A stretch of 64,000 bases of DNA. Source: Providencia heimbachae ATCC 35613 (GTDB lineage: Bacteria > Pseudomonadota > Gammaproteobacteria > Enterobacterales > Enterobacteriaceae). The first letter of the stretch is position 1. Every line of letters starts with the position of its first letter. The position numbers and the translations under genes were made by a program. The notes beneath the pieces are model-generated. The model made no database searches. It saw only the letters and a program-made list of their open reading frames with translations, and was not told the DNA's origin. This document shows, one piece after another, positions 28,609 to 37,849 of this stretch. The stretch lies in the NCBI RefSeq assembly GCF_001655055.1, contig NZ_LXEW01000037.1:124001-188000 (forward strand), in the 5' to 3' direction.

Positions 28609-30180
28609 TTAAAGTACGGCTTCAACCGCTTCTCGCATTTTTTTGACGTGTAGCCCGTAAACAACCTGAACATTATTACCATGACGCACAACGCCCTTGG
28701 CTCCAGTCTGTTTTAAGCTATCTTCTAAGATGGCATTGACATCTTTTACAGTGACTCGTAAACGGGTGTAACAACTGTCTACGCTATCGATATTTTCTCG
28801 CCCACCAAGCCCTGCGATGATTTGCTCACCTATTTGTGCCGAATCTATTTCTGTGGCTTGATGCGTTTGTTTAGGTTGTTGTTGATAATCTGCTTTGCTA
28901 TATAGGCGTGTTTCTTCATCATCCGCTTCGCGGCCTGGCGTCTTGAGGTCGAACTTTAAGATTAAGAACCGGAAGGTGAAGAAATAGAGCACTGCCATAA
29001 TTAAACCAACGAGGATATACATTGGCCAATTGGATTTTTCAGTCCCTAACGGTAAGTTATATAAGACAAAATCAATCACACCGTTTGCACCAATCGCATG
29101 AACATTGAATAGGTAAAACAGCATCATGCCAATTCCTGTGAGTACGGCATGGGCAAAGAATAAAATGGGAGCAACGAACAGAAATGAGAACTCAAGCGGC
29201 TCAGTAACACCTAATAACAGTGATGTCGCGGCTGCTGGGATCAAAATAGCTTTGGCGATCTGTTTTTTCTCTTTTTTTGCCACCATAATCATGGCAACGG
29301 CGGCAGCGGTTAAGCCAAACATTTTGGATATACCGCGAGCATCCCAAACAACGGTAGCACTCAGTTTTGTGACAGATGGGCAGGCCATTTCAGCGAAGTA
29401 GATATTACGAGCGCCCTGATAAACTGTGCCACAAACTTCTTGCACGCCACCAAGTTCAGTATAAAGAAAGGGTGTATAAACAAGATGATGTAAACCTGTT
29501 GGAATTAAAATACGTTCAAGGAAGCCATAGATCATCGGGCCAAAAGCCCCCGCACCGTGGATGCCAAGTGCTAATTTTGTGATCCCTGCTTGTATAAATG
29601 GCCAGATTTCACTCATCAATACGCCAAGCACGATCATAAAAGGGATGGCAATGATAGCCACAAAGCAATGGCCTGAATAAATGGCCATAATGCCGTTAAA
29701 TTGACGGCCTGAATATTTGTTATATAACCAGCCTGAAAACCCGCCCGTTAAGATCCCTGCAAAAACCCCCATTTCCAGCACTTGGACACCAAGAACTAAA
29801 CCATGTCCTGCGGCTTTCATCGTCTCGGATGGCAGTAATTTGCCTTGAAGGGTAAGCACAATATTCATGGCATTAATGAAAATAACAAAGGCGACTAATC
29901 CGATAAGCCCAGCGTAACCTTTATCTTTTTTAGCTAATCCTACAGGGATACCGACTGCAAAAATCAGTGCAAGATTGCTAAGAATAGATACAGCGGATTT
30001 TGCCAGTAATTGCCCACTTCCTTGAATAATTGGGTGATTTAGAAAAGGTAAATATTCAGCGAGATTGCCATTTCCAAAGACATTTCCCAGTGCAATATAT
30101 AAACCTACAATGGGTAGGATCAATACGGGGCCATAAAGTGACTTACCAAAGGCCTGCAAGGCATTAATAATATTTTTCAT
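28609..30180 (-). CDS. PTS alpha-glucoside transporter, EIICB
   Basis: Phosphorylating sugar permease. About residues 1-420 form the membrane EIIC domain (many hydrophobic helices, LLLGVTEPLEFSFLFVAPIL), and the C-terminal 85 residues form EIIB with the phosphorylated cysteine in SVDSCYTRLRVTV. No EIIA domain is attached, so phosphate probably comes from Crr. The gene ends 13 bp before the glucosidase start, an operon. Homology by eye is to GlvC/MalX/AglA. The ATG at 30180 is chosen; ATG 30192 is also possible. Confidence 0.87.
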   Translation of the reverse strand: MKNIINALQAFGKSLYGPVLILPIVGLYIALGNVFGNGNLAEYLPFLNHPIIQGSGQLLAKSAVSILSNLALIFAVGIPVGLAKKDKGYAGLIGLVAFVIFINAMNIVLTLQGKLLPSETMKAAGHGLVLGVQVLEMGVFAGILTGGFSGWLYNKYSGRQFNGIMAIYSGHCFVAIIAIPFMIVLGVLMSEIWPFIQAGITKLALGIHGAGAFGPMIYGFLERILIPTGLHHLVYTPFLYTELGGVQEVCGTVYQGARNIYFAEMACPSVTKLSATVVWDARGISKMFGLTAAAVAMIMVAKKEKKQIAKAILIPAAATSLLLGVTEPLEFSFLFVAPILFFAHAVLTGIGMMLFYLFNVHAIGANGVIDFVLYNLPLGTEKSNWPMYILVGLIMAVLYFFTFRFLILKFDLKTPGREADDEETRLYSKADYQQQPKQTHQATEIDSAQIGEQIIAGLGGRENIDSVDSCYTRLRVTVKDVNAILEDSLKQTGAKGVVRHGNNVQVVYGLHVKKMREAVEAVL

Positions 30181-30285
30181 AAAGTGTCTCATTATTGTTA
30201 TTTCACACTCAATACCATTGCAGCATCTTGCGTTTACACTGAGACAAAATCAAGCTATCTGGTTGATTTAAAAATATATTACCCT

Positions 30286-30305
30286 AAAGGTAACATGTTA
30301 CCTTT
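30286..30305. promoter_or_regulatory. 20 bp perfect palindrome, candidate RpiR-type operator
   Basis: AAAGGTAACATGTTACCTTT is an exact palindrome about 105 bp upstream of the EIICB start. It is adjacent to a CRP-like site, and the operon encodes its own RpiR-family regulator, so it is the best operator candidate. Confidence 0.6.
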
Positions 30306-30310
30306 TATCT

Positions 30311-30326
30311 TGTGATATGGCTCACG
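30311..30326. promoter_or_regulatory. CRP binding site of the alpha-glucoside PTS operon
   Basis: TGTGATATGGCTCACG matches TGTGA-N6-TCACA in nine of ten conserved positions. Its place upstream of a PTS sugar operon fits catabolite control. Confidence 0.68.
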
Positions 30327-30480
30327 GGGAGCCATAGAAATAATGCTGTTTATTAAATAAGATTATTTTTCATTCGAAATGTGAAATAGGCGAATATCAG
30401 CTTAAATTGGGAAGTTTATCGATTATTTTAAAATCATCTTAAATTAGATGATTAATTTAAGATGATAATCTGTTTTTATT

Positions 30481-31134
30481 TTATGACGAAATTGCATAAC
30501 TCATGTAAAACCAGCCATAAAAACCGATACTAAATTTAGTTAAATTAGATTTTTCATATTTTTCGATGTTAAACCCAAGATTTTCATAGAGCTTTTTAGC
30601 GCCAGCGTTCTCTTGTGCAACATACAGAGACAAGGTATTAGCTTGGCTGCTTTTTTTGACATGCTCAATTATCCAATGGATAACATATTTACCAATTCCT
30701 TTTCCTTGGTATTGAGGGTCGACTCCGATATAGGAAAGATAGGCTTCATTCTCTTTAGGGGTATATTTGAATAATGAGCAAATCCATGTGGCTTTTAGCG
30801 TATTAATTACACCAAACTGACGACTTAGTTTAAACATGGTTTCCCAATATTTGAATTTTGGTAATTGTTTATTATTGGCTATTGCAAGACCAAAGGCAGC
30901 GATGGCATTTCCTTGGTACATCACTACAACTTGTTGTTCAGATTGAGAATAAAATTGTAACTTCCATAACTCGCTGACTAATAATTGACGTTCAGTTTTT
31001 GAGGGTATGTTGAGTTTGGCAAACTTACTTTCAAAAGACTGAAAAAAAAGTGCTGACGATGCTAAGATTGAATACTCAGTTAGAGGCTCAATACTTAAAT
31101 GGTTAAAATCTAGTGATGATTTTTTATTCAACAT
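30481..31134 (-). CDS. GNAT-family N-acetyltransferase
   Basis: A 217-residue acetyltransferase. The acetyl-CoA loop is IGVDPQYQGKGIGKYVIHWI near residue 135 and the C-terminal YVAQENAGAKKLYENLGF is the family's last beta-alpha unit. The substrate is unknown. It is divergent from a TetR-family gene across 91 bp, an arrangement that usually means the regulator controls its neighbour. Confidence 0.78.
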   Translation of the reverse strand: MLNKKSSLDFNHLSIEPLTEYSILASSALFFQSFESKFAKLNIPSKTERQLLVSELWKLQFYSQSEQQVVVMYQGNAIAAFGLAIANNKQLPKFKYWETMFKLSRQFGVINTLKATWICSLFKYTPKENEAYLSYIGVDPQYQGKGIGKYVIHWIIEHVKKSSQANTLSLYVAQENAGAKKLYENLGFNIEKYEKSNLTKFSIGFYGWFYMSYAISS

Positions 31135-31225
31135 ATTTCAGTCTCTTTTGAACGATATTTATTATTAGATAGAGTAATCAGTCTAGTTTTGTATGTCCAC
31201 TATTTTTGTTATATAGGAAGGGTTA

Positions 31226-31816
31226 GTGCAGACCGATAAGCAGAAGGCAAAAAGAAAACAAATTATTGATGCGGCAATAAATTGCTTTGCTGAGAAAGGC
31301 TTTCATGCCACATCAACGGCAGAAATTTGTAAGGCAGCGGGTATGAGCCCAGGTAATTTATTTCATTATTATCCAAGCAAAGTTTCTATCATTGAAGCAA
31401 TAGCAATCGAAGACCAATGCTATTTTGAACAGATACTCAATTCAATAAAAGAAACTGATTCAGCGATCGAGTCAGTTATTTTAGTGATGACTCGGTTGCT
31501 AGAGCTCTATAATGATCCTACTTATGTGCGAATTAGTATCGAAATTTTTGCAGAAGCTAGCCGCAGCCCTGAAATTAATCGTATTTTTGCTGAAAATGAT
31601 AAAAAGCTAAAGGATCGGCTAACCTCAATTATCCTTGATGGCGTAACCTCTGGTGAGATAGATAGCCAGTTGGATGCAACGAATACGGTATCTTGGTTGA
31701 TGATTATTGCAGACGGTTCTATTGGGCGCTATTTAATAGATCCTAATTTTGATTGGAAAAATAGTTTAGAGTCATTGATTTATATGATGAAAAAAATGTT
31801 ATCGCCAAAAATATAG
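31226..31816 (+). CDS. TetR/AcrR-family transcriptional regulator
   Basis: A 196-residue regulator with the N-terminal TetR HTH (KRKQIIDAAINCFAEKGFHA...AEICKAAGMSPGNLFHYYPSK, residues 9-53) and a variable ligand domain. It starts at GTG with AGGAAGGG upstream. The ligand is unknown. Divergent from the GNAT gene. Confidence 0.83.
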   Translation: MQTDKQKAKRKQIIDAAINCFAEKGFHATSTAEICKAAGMSPGNLFHYYPSKVSIIEAIAIEDQCYFEQILNSIKETDSAIESVILVMTRLLELYNDPTYVRISIEIFAEASRSPEINRIFAENDKKLKDRLTSIILDGVTSGEIDSQLDATNTVSWLMIIADGSIGRYLIDPNFDWKNSLESLIYMMKKMLSPKI

Positions 31817-32023
31817 TGTATGAGTCTTGATAAAATAACTAAAAATAAATTTTAAAAATATATTGCTGTTATGCGGTTTAATAAATGGAGTCTACAACTT
31901 CAAGTCGACTTTAAGTCAAGCGGAAATAAGTTAGATGGTCATCTGTTTTTTATTTGTTATTCACTATTAGTTATTAATATCGATATTTAATTAAATATAA
32001 GATTATTACGCTATTTAAATGGT

Positions 32024-32039
32024 TGTGATGAATATCTCA
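32024..32039. promoter_or_regulatory. Candidate CRP site upstream of the ilvB leader
   Basis: TGTGATGAATATCTCA has a perfect left half and a 4/5 right half. E. coli ilvB is CRP-activated, which makes the match plausible. The rest of 31817-32168 is AT-rich and shows no other confident element. Confidence 0.45.
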
Positions 32040-32174
32040 TTTAATCTTAGTGATTAATAAAAATAGAAAAAAAATGATTGTCAGGATAAAAAAATTATGT
32101 TTTCTTAAAGGCAGTGAAGAAAACAAAAACAAATAATTTAACCGAACTAAATTAAACAGGAAGACCTCGTGAAC

Positions 32175-32264
32175 ATGACTTCTCATCATTCAAACCTACT
32201 ACTCACCGCGCCATGTGCTGCGGTGGTCGTGCGTGTGGTGGTGGTCGTGGGCTTAGCGCCGTAA
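32175..32264 (+). CDS. ivbL: ilvB operon leader peptide IvbL
   Basis: A 29-codon peptide MTSHHSNLLLTAPCAAVVVR followed by VVVVVGLAP, dense in valine (8) and leucine (4) codons, like E. coli IvbL. Ribosome stalling on these codons when Val- or Leu-tRNA is short prevents the downstream attenuator from forming. ATG 32175 or GTG 32169 may be the start; AGGAAG at 32158-32163 serves either. Confidence 0.9.
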   Translation: MTSHHSNLLLTAPCAAVVVRVVVVVGLAP

Positions 32265-32289
32265 CGGGTCAAATCAACGCAGATTTTGA

Positions 32290-32323
32290 AACCCCGCCGG
32301 CGCAAACCGAGCGGGGTTTTTTT
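32290..32323 (+). terminator. Attenuator of the ilvBN operon
   Basis: ACCCCGC pairs with GCGGGGT and is followed by TTTTTT, 26 bp after the leader peptide stop and 44 bp before ilvB. This is the classical attenuator position. Confidence 0.92.
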
Positions 32324-32366
32324 ATGACTCTTGACTCGGACCCGCAGGCAAGTGAAGGATAAAATT

Positions 32367-34064
32367 ATGAGCGAGTCGGGAACAACATCACCACATAAAA
32401 GCTGTTATACAGGGGCAGAATTAATTGTCTATTTATTAGAAAAGCATGGTATTACGCTAGTGTCTGGGATACCGGGTGGCGCGGCATTACCTTTTTACGA
32501 TGCTTTAGGCCAGAGCAAAAAAATACGTCACATTCTGGCTCGTCATGAGCAAGGTGCGGGCTTTATTGCCCAAGGTATTGCTCGAACAACGGGTAAAGCT
32601 GCCGTTTGTATTTCATCGAGTGGTCCCGGAGCAACAAATCTGGTGACTGCCATTGCCGATGCCAAGTTAGACTCTATCCCACTGGTCTGCATTACAGGGC
32701 AAGTGCCTTCATCAATGATTGGTACCGATGCATTTCAGGAGGTTGATACTTATGGTATTTCAATCCCGGTCACAAAACATAATTATCTAGTTCGTGATAT
32801 CAATGAATTACCTCACGTTATTTGCGATGCATTCCGTATAGCGGAATCAGGTCGTCCAGGCCCCGTTTGGATTGATATTCCAAAAGATGTGCAGACAGCA
32901 ACCATAGAATTGACGGAATTACCTGCAGTTTTACCGAAAGACAATGCACCTACTTTTGATATGGAAAAAGTGATTCAAGCGGCGCAAATGATTAATGAAG
33001 CAAAACGTCCTATTCTTTATTTTGGTGGGGGCGTTATTAGCTCAGACTCGACAACGGCGGCAGTCGCTTTTGCTGAAAAGGCATCATTACCGACAACAAT
33101 GACGTTGATGGCTCTGGGAACCGTGCCTATGCAGCACCCACTTTATTTAGGCATGTTAGGTATGCATGCCGCTCGTAGCACTAATATGGCGATGGAAGAG
33201 TCTGATTTATTAATCGTGATTGGTGCGCGGTTTGATGATCGCGCCATCGGTAAAGCGGAAAAATTTTGCCCAAATGCGAAAATCATTCATGTTGATATTG
33301 ATAAAGCGGAAATCAGTAAAATTAAGCGCCCCGACATTGCAATTAATGCGGATGCAGGACAAATTTTGGCACTGTTACTGCCACTGGTTGAGAAAAATAG
33401 CCGTGAAGAGTGGTTATCCCAAGTTAATGAATTAAAACAAAACTATCCACTGAATCTTAGTGATGCCGATAATCCATTAAACCATTACGGTTTAGTCTTA
33501 GCGGCGGCTCGTGCCGCAGGAGAAGAGGCCATTGTTACCACCGATGTAGGTCAGCATCAAATGTGGGCAGCCCAAGTTTACCCATTATCGCGCCCTCGCC
33601 AGTGGTTAACGTCGGGGGGCTTAGGCACGATGGGGTTCGGTTTACCCGCAGCAATTGGCGCAGCATTAGCGGCTCCGGATAAAACAATTGTCTGTTTTTC
33701 GGGGGATGGTAGTTTGATGATGAATATTCAAGAGCTTGCGACCGCCGCAGAGCATAATTTAAATATAAAAATTGTGTTAATGAATAATCAAGCTTTAGGC
33801 ATGGTGCATCAGCAGCAAAATTTATTTTTTGAAAATAGAATATTTGCAGCCGCTTACCCTTATCAAACCGACTTCATTAAAATTGCTGCGGGATTTGGTT
33901 TGCAGACCTGTGATTTAAATAATGAAGCAGATCCTGCTATGGCGCTTGAAGCTGTGATGAATACAAAAGGACCTTGCTTAATTCATGCCTTGATCGATGT
34001 GAATCAGAAGGTATATCCAATGGTTCCACCTGGTGCCGCTAATATTGATATGATCGGAGCGTAA
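32367..34064 (+). CDS. ilvB: Acetolactate synthase I large subunit
   Basis: TPP- and FAD-dependent first step of branched-chain amino acid synthesis (2-acetolactate or 2-aceto-2-hydroxybutanoate from pyruvate). From ATG 32367 there are 565 residues (E. coli 562). Motifs: [18 protein letters not shown] with the catalytic glutamate, the FAD segment, and the TPP motif [10 protein letters not shown]...MNNQ. GAAGGAT precedes the start. An in-frame upstream ATG at 32331 overlaps the attenuator region and is rejected. The leader peptide identifies this as IlvB, not IlvI or IlvG. Confidence 0.95.
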   Translation: MSESGTTSPHKSCYTGAELIVYLLEKHGITLVSGIPGGAALPFYDALGQSKKIRHILARHEQGAGFIAQGIARTTGKAAVCISSSGPGATNLVTAIADAKLDSIPLVCITGQVPSSMIGTDAFQEVDTYGISIPVTKHNYLVRDINELPHVICDAFRIAESGRPGPVWIDIPKDVQTATIELTELPAVLPKDNAPTFDMEKVIQAAQMINEAKRPILYFGGGVISSDSTTAAVAFAEKASLPTTMTLMALGTVPMQHPLYLGMLGMHAARSTNMAMEESDLLIVIGARFDDRAIGKAEKFCPNAKIIHVDIDKAEISKIKRPDIAINADAGQILALLLPLVEKNSREEWLSQVNELKQNYPLNLSDADNPLNHYGLVLAAARAAGEEAIVTTDVGQHQMWAAQVYPLSRPRQWLTSGGLGTMGFGLPAAIGAALAAPDKTIVCFSGDGSLMMNIQELATAAEHNLNIKIVLMNNQALGMVHQQQNLFFENRIFAAAYPYQTDFIKIAAGFGLQTCDLNNEADPAMALEAVMNTKGPCLIHALIDVNQKVYPMVPPGAANIDMIGA

Positions 34065-34066
34065 TT

Positions 34067-34351
34067 ATGGTTTTTGAACATCACCCAATCGCATTAGAGC
34101 TAATTGTTCGTAATCATCCGGGCGTAATGTCTCATATTTGTGGCTTATTTGCTCGCCGAGCATTTAACGTTGACGGCATTCTTTGTATGCCAATAAAAGA
34201 TAAAGATGAAAGCCGTATTTGGTTATTAGTACAAAAAGATGAGCGTTTATCTCAGATGGTTAATCAAGTTGAAAAACTTGAAGACGTGAGAGAAGTTCGC
34301 TTCAGCGATGATTTACGGATATTTGAGACAATGCAAAGTTATTTGCAGTAA
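34067..34351 (+). CDS. ilvN: Acetolactate synthase I regulatory small subunit
   Basis: A 94-residue single ACT domain ([28 protein letters not shown]) that gives valine feedback inhibition to IlvB. It starts 2 nt after the ilvB stop codon, a coupled operon, and its length matches E. coli IlvN (96). Confidence 0.95.
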   Translation: MVFEHHPIALELIVRNHPGVMSHICGLFARRAFNVDGILCMPIKDKDESRIWLLVQKDERLSQMVNQVEKLEDVREVRFSDDLRIFETMQSYLQ

Positions 34352-34379
34352 ATCTTAGCTGAAAATTTTATATTTTAAT

Positions 34380-34410
34380 CAGTCTGCAATATTCGTGGGC
34401 TGGTTTTATT
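34380..34410 (+). terminator. Probable terminator of ilvBN
   Basis: CAGTCTGC pairs with GTGGGCTG through five Watson-Crick and three wobble pairs, loop AATATTC, followed by GTTTTATTTT, 28 bp after ilvN. Confidence 0.6.
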
Positions 34411-34550
34411 TTATCTATATTTAATTACATTTGTTCGTTATTGATTTGTTTTGTTTCTTAAAGCGAACAAAAATGATATAACAAATAAACTAACATGTTT
34501 AAAAATTTATTTCATCGAGTTAAAAACAGATAATACAGGCAGATTATTTT

Positions 34551-35213
34551 ATGCAAAACAATATCTATCTTACTGATACCTATCAATATGATGTTGAAAC
34601 AACTTTAATAGATCAAGGGCAAGATGATGAAGGGAATTGGGTTGCGCTGACCGATAACATTTTTCATCCTCAAGGTGGTGGTCAACCCGCTGATACAGGC
34701 TGGATAAATGATCAAGCTGTTCGAATTAAAAAACACGCGAATGGTTTAATTGTGGCTTACCTTACGAACGCGTTGAGTTTGGATCGTGATGAAAAAGTGA
34801 ATGCTCGTATTGATGGCGAAAAGCGCCGTTATCATGCGGCTCTACATACCGCAGGACATTTACTTAATTGGGAGTTACGCCGCTTTGGTTGGATGGCACA
34901 AAAGGGGCATCATTTTCCTGATGAATCCCGCGTTGAATTTACCATGTTCTCTGATGATGCAACACCTTACGAGCAGCTCGATAGCCAGCAAATAGAGTCG
35001 GTCGTTAACCAAAGCCTTAATAGTGGGCGAGAGGTGAATATTATGCAAAATGGCGAAATGCGTATTAGCTATATTGACCAAACGGAGGAAATGCCTTGCG
35101 GAGGAACGCATGTGAACTCATTAGGCGAAATCCATGATTTTTCTATAAAATCAATGAAATATAAGAAAAATATTTTGCGCGTTAGTTATGATGCTAAGCA
35201 TATCGATATTTAA
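34551..35213 (+). CDS. AlaX-type alanyl-tRNA editing protein
   Basis: A 220-residue free-standing editing domain that hydrolyses mischarged Ser- or Gly-tRNA(Ala). The zinc motif HTAGH lies in HAALHTAGHLLNWE near residue 100 and the second metal segment is MPCGGTHVNSLGE near residue 184. The N-terminal half matches the AlaX/AlaRS beta-barrel (FHPQGGGQPADTG). No aminoacylation domain is present. The stop codon interlocks with that of the convergent XRE-cupin gene. The ribosome site is weak. Confidence 0.87.
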   Translation: MQNNIYLTDTYQYDVETTLIDQGQDDEGNWVALTDNIFHPQGGGQPADTGWINDQAVRIKKHANGLIVAYLTNALSLDRDEKVNARIDGEKRRYHAALHTAGHLLNWELRRFGWMAQKGHHFPDESRVEFTMFSDDATPYEQLDSQQIESVVNQSLNSGREVNIMQNGEMRISYIDQTEEMPCGGTHVNSLGEIHDFSIKSMKYKKNILRVSYDAKHIDI

Positions 35214-35773
35214 ACACCGTCACTGAGGTGGGAGTAAGTCATCACGACAGTGGCTTGCATATCACCTTCCATACACAAATAAGCGTGTGGGAAATCAGCG
35301 CTAAATGCATAAAAATCGCCTGCTTCTAACATAATAGTTTGAGCATCATTTAGGCGTAACATGAGAGAGCCTGAATTGATCATAATGTGTTCATGGGTTC
35401 CGCTCATGTGTGCAGGGCTATTAATGACAGCGCCTCTTTTCATACTCAGCTGCCAAATTTCAGAAATATTTCCCATATTGATACGAAATTTAAATTGCTG
35501 TGAATAGTCATTCTCTAAAGGTGCTGATTGAACAAAATAAGGATAGGCTTCATGTTGACGAGTGAACAAATCACTTAATGGGAAGCGCAATGCAATCGCA
35601 ATCGATTCTAAGGTATCAATTCTTGGGTTGGATCCACCCGATTCTAATTTCGATAATGCCGCTTTTGAGATCCCGGATATCCGTGATAGTTCATTGAGTG
35701 AAAGGTTTCGAGCTTGCCTCAGTAAACGAATTTTCTGACCAATTTTTAGATTAATTTTTTTATCCACTGTCAT
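35210..35773 (-). CDS. XRE-cupin transcriptional regulator
   Basis: A 187-residue regulator: N-terminal HTH (IRLLRQARNLSLNELSRISGISKAALSKLESG, about 12-45) and C-terminal cupin domain (GTHEHIMINSGSLMLRLNDA, LEAGDFYAFSADFPHAY). Such proteins often regulate amino acid or amine metabolism. The GTG at 35767 is an alternative start with better spacing from AAGGAAG. It converges on the AlaX gene and lies back to back with the MFS gene across 549 bp. Confidence 0.85.
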   Translation of the reverse strand: MTVDKKINLKIGQKIRLLRQARNLSLNELSRISGISKAALSKLESGGSNPRIDTLESIAIALRFPLSDLFTRQHEAYPYFVQSAPLENDYSQQFKFRINMGNISEIWQLSMKRGAVINSPAHMSGTHEHIMINSGSLMLRLNDAQTIMLEAGDFYAFSADFPHAYLCMEGDMQATVVMTYSHLSDGV

Positions 35774-35847
35774 CTTCCTTTGATTTTTGATTTATACTCG
35801 CCATGCTTCAAATTGCTCTGTGTGAAATAGCGCATTTGCAGAGGTTA

Positions 35848-35973
35848 TATACCCAACGTCATTCAAGATGCAGGAAGGCGGCAAGGGAAGATAGACGGGG
35901 AGCATACATCAGTATGTGACCCGGCTGGCTGAGTGCGGCCAACGAACCTGCAGTTTGAATGAATAAGGGTATA
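35848..35973. repeat. Complete ERIC element, 126 bp
   Basis: TATACCC...GGGTATA ends, central GGGGAGCATACATCAGTATG and GAGTGCGGCCAACGAACCTG. The length is that of the classical enterobacterial repetitive intergenic consensus. The remaining sequence to 36322 is AT-rich with no gene or clear site. Confidence 0.9.
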
Positions 35974-36322
35974 GACTTATTTTCTTGTTACCTTGAGCTA
36001 ACGTGAATTATTTTGAGTATATTCTGTGAATTCTACCATCTTGAAAATGAAATGTCAGAAACTCACCAATATAGAAATATTATATTGTATCTATTTTTGA
36101 AAATTAAGAATTCAAAATTAAAAACTAAATGAATTAATCTGTTGAGATAGGTAAATACACAAAATAATTTAGTATGATGTGTGAGTAATATCGTTCAATG
36201 CTATAATCAAAAGATGCAATACCCTGTTTATTGCCTATTTTAAAAACTTTATTTTTAATAAACATCCTTTTTATGGAGCTTAAATCTATTTTTCTTATTT
36301 AAGAAAGTAGATTAATATCAAG

Positions 36323-37513
36323 ATGAGTCCTAGCAATCAGCGTTTTCAACATTTTCGACGTTCGCCTCCCTTTGCTATTTTTACGATTACGACCAGTATT
36401 GCTGTTATTGGTATCGTTATTGGCCTAAGTATTCCGATGGTAGCGCTTAGGTTACATAGTTACGGTATTAGCGAATTATATATTGGTATCATTTCAGCTG
36501 CGCCAGCTTTAGGTATGTTTTTGATCGCACCGGTTGTGCAACGTATTGTGCAGTGGAGTGGTAAGCGAAAGGCTATGTTGGTTGCAACAATCGTTTCGGC
36601 GCTCAGCCTGTTACCCTTGCTGAGTTCCTTACCCCTGTGGCTATTGTTCCCGCTACGTCTAATCACTGGTCTTGCGAGTGGTGTATTGATTTGTTTAGGT
36701 GAAACGTGGATTAATGAACTTTCTTCTGAAAATAAGCGCGGGCGAATTTTAGCGGTATATACAACCGTATTTACGGTCAGCCAGCTATTAGGACCTTCGT
36801 TTATTGCTTATTATGGTGTTGAAGATAAATCACCTTTATTGATTTGTACTTTAATTCATCTTATTTCGGTCGCATTATTTTTAATGATGGATCAAAAAAT
36901 AGGCGATCGTATTTCAGCGACTGCCAGTAAATCTAATTTTTCCATTATTCAATTTGTGAAGGTTGCTCCGGGTATTTGTGGTGGAATACTTTTTTTTGCC
37001 TTCTTTGATGGCACCATTCTTTCTATATTTCCTATTTATGGTATGGGAATGGGGCATACAGAGGCTGTTGCCGCTTTAATGATCAGTGCAATATTAGCGG
37101 GTGATGCGATTATGCAAATGCCGTTTGGTTGGTTGGCTGATCACATGAATAGGGAAAAACTGTATAGAATATGTGGTGTTGTTACATTGGGGGCAAGTAT
37201 GTTGTTACCTTTTGTGATCACGCATACCTATTTAATTTGGGTATTGTTGTTTGTTTTAGGCGCTACAGCAGGGGCTATTTATACCATTGCATTAGTACAA
37301 ATTGGGCAATACTTCAAAGGTAATGAGCTAATTATTGCCAATGCAGCAGCTGCAATGCTTTGGGGAATTGGTAATCTTTCTGGACCGTTGCTGGCTGGTG
37401 CCGCGACCACGATTTCCCCTTTAGGTTTACCTGTATTATTGATTTTAAGTGCTGGTGTCTTTTTATGGTTTACCCGTGAAAAATATAGTGCACAAGTTAT
37501 CCATAACGCATAA
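36323..37513 (+). CDS. Major facilitator superfamily transporter
   Basis: A 396-residue membrane protein with about twelve hydrophobic segments, the N-domain loop VQRIVQWSGKRKAMLVATIV and the internal-repeat loop FGWLADHMNREKLYRICGV (motif A in both halves), and GETWINELSSENKRGRILAVYTT in the middle of the first half. The GETWIN signature resembles the YcaD/YfkF group of drug-like transporters. The substrate is unknown; the neighbouring XRE-cupin gene may regulate it. Confidence 0.8.
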   Translation: MSPSNQRFQHFRRSPPFAIFTITTSIAVIGIVIGLSIPMVALRLHSYGISELYIGIISAAPALGMFLIAPVVQRIVQWSGKRKAMLVATIVSALSLLPLLSSLPLWLLFPLRLITGLASGVLICLGETWINELSSENKRGRILAVYTTVFTVSQLLGPSFIAYYGVEDKSPLLICTLIHLISVALFLMMDQKIGDRISATASKSNFSIIQFVKVAPGICGGILFFAFFDGTILSIFPIYGMGMGHTEAVAALMISAILAGDAIMQMPFGWLADHMNREKLYRICGVVTLGASMLLPFVITHTYLIWVLLFVLGATAGAIYTIALVQIGQYFKGNELIIANAAAAMLWGIGNLSGPLLAGAATTISPLGLPVLLILSAGVFLWFTREKYSAQVIHNA

Positions 37514-37519
37514 ACATTT

Positions 37520-37552
37520 CCTGTGTGCCTAGATATTGTATAGGTATACAGG
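37520..37552 (+). terminator. Hairpin after the MFS gene
   Basis: CCTGTGTGCCTA pairs with TAGGTATACAGG (two G-U pairs) around a 9 nt loop, 6 bp after the stop codon. It lacks a long T-run, so termination is uncertain. Confidence 0.4.
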
Positions 37553-37751
37553 AATCGTGTTATTCAATGACCTTATAACAACAAAATTTATTCGTAGTGG
37601 AAGTTATATACTCAAAAACACTTGCTTAACCCCCCATGTTCGAACGATAATTATCCGCCTCATAATGTGCCGTTCTCTATCATTAAAGCCAAACGATTGC
37701 GCTATTGTTTTTATTGGGAATTTTTTCTCAATTTAATTTTCTTTTTTAAAA

Positions 37752-37767
37752 ACGTAATCGTTTACGT
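37752..37767. promoter_or_regulatory. PurR box upstream of ghxP
   Basis: ACGTAATCGTTTACGT is a near-palindrome close to the PurR consensus ACGCAAACGTTTNCGT. It lies 83 bp ahead of a purine permease gene. Repression by purine-bound PurR is therefore likely. Confidence 0.7.
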
Positions 37768-37849
37768 AGAGAAAATGGCTTAGGCATATGTTAATTACAG
37801 TTAGATAACTGAATCGGTTGTTCTTAGACATCTACAGCAGAGGTATACC

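Noticed and set aside
32331-32366. Upstream start for ilvB
   Set aside because: It adjoins the attenuator T-run and lacks a ribosome site; the start at 32367 gives the family's normal N-terminus.
37536-37736. 66-codon frame between the MFS gene and ghxP
   Set aside because: It starts within the hairpin after the MFS gene, has no ribosome site and no recognisable sequence; the region holds the ghxP promoter and PurR box.
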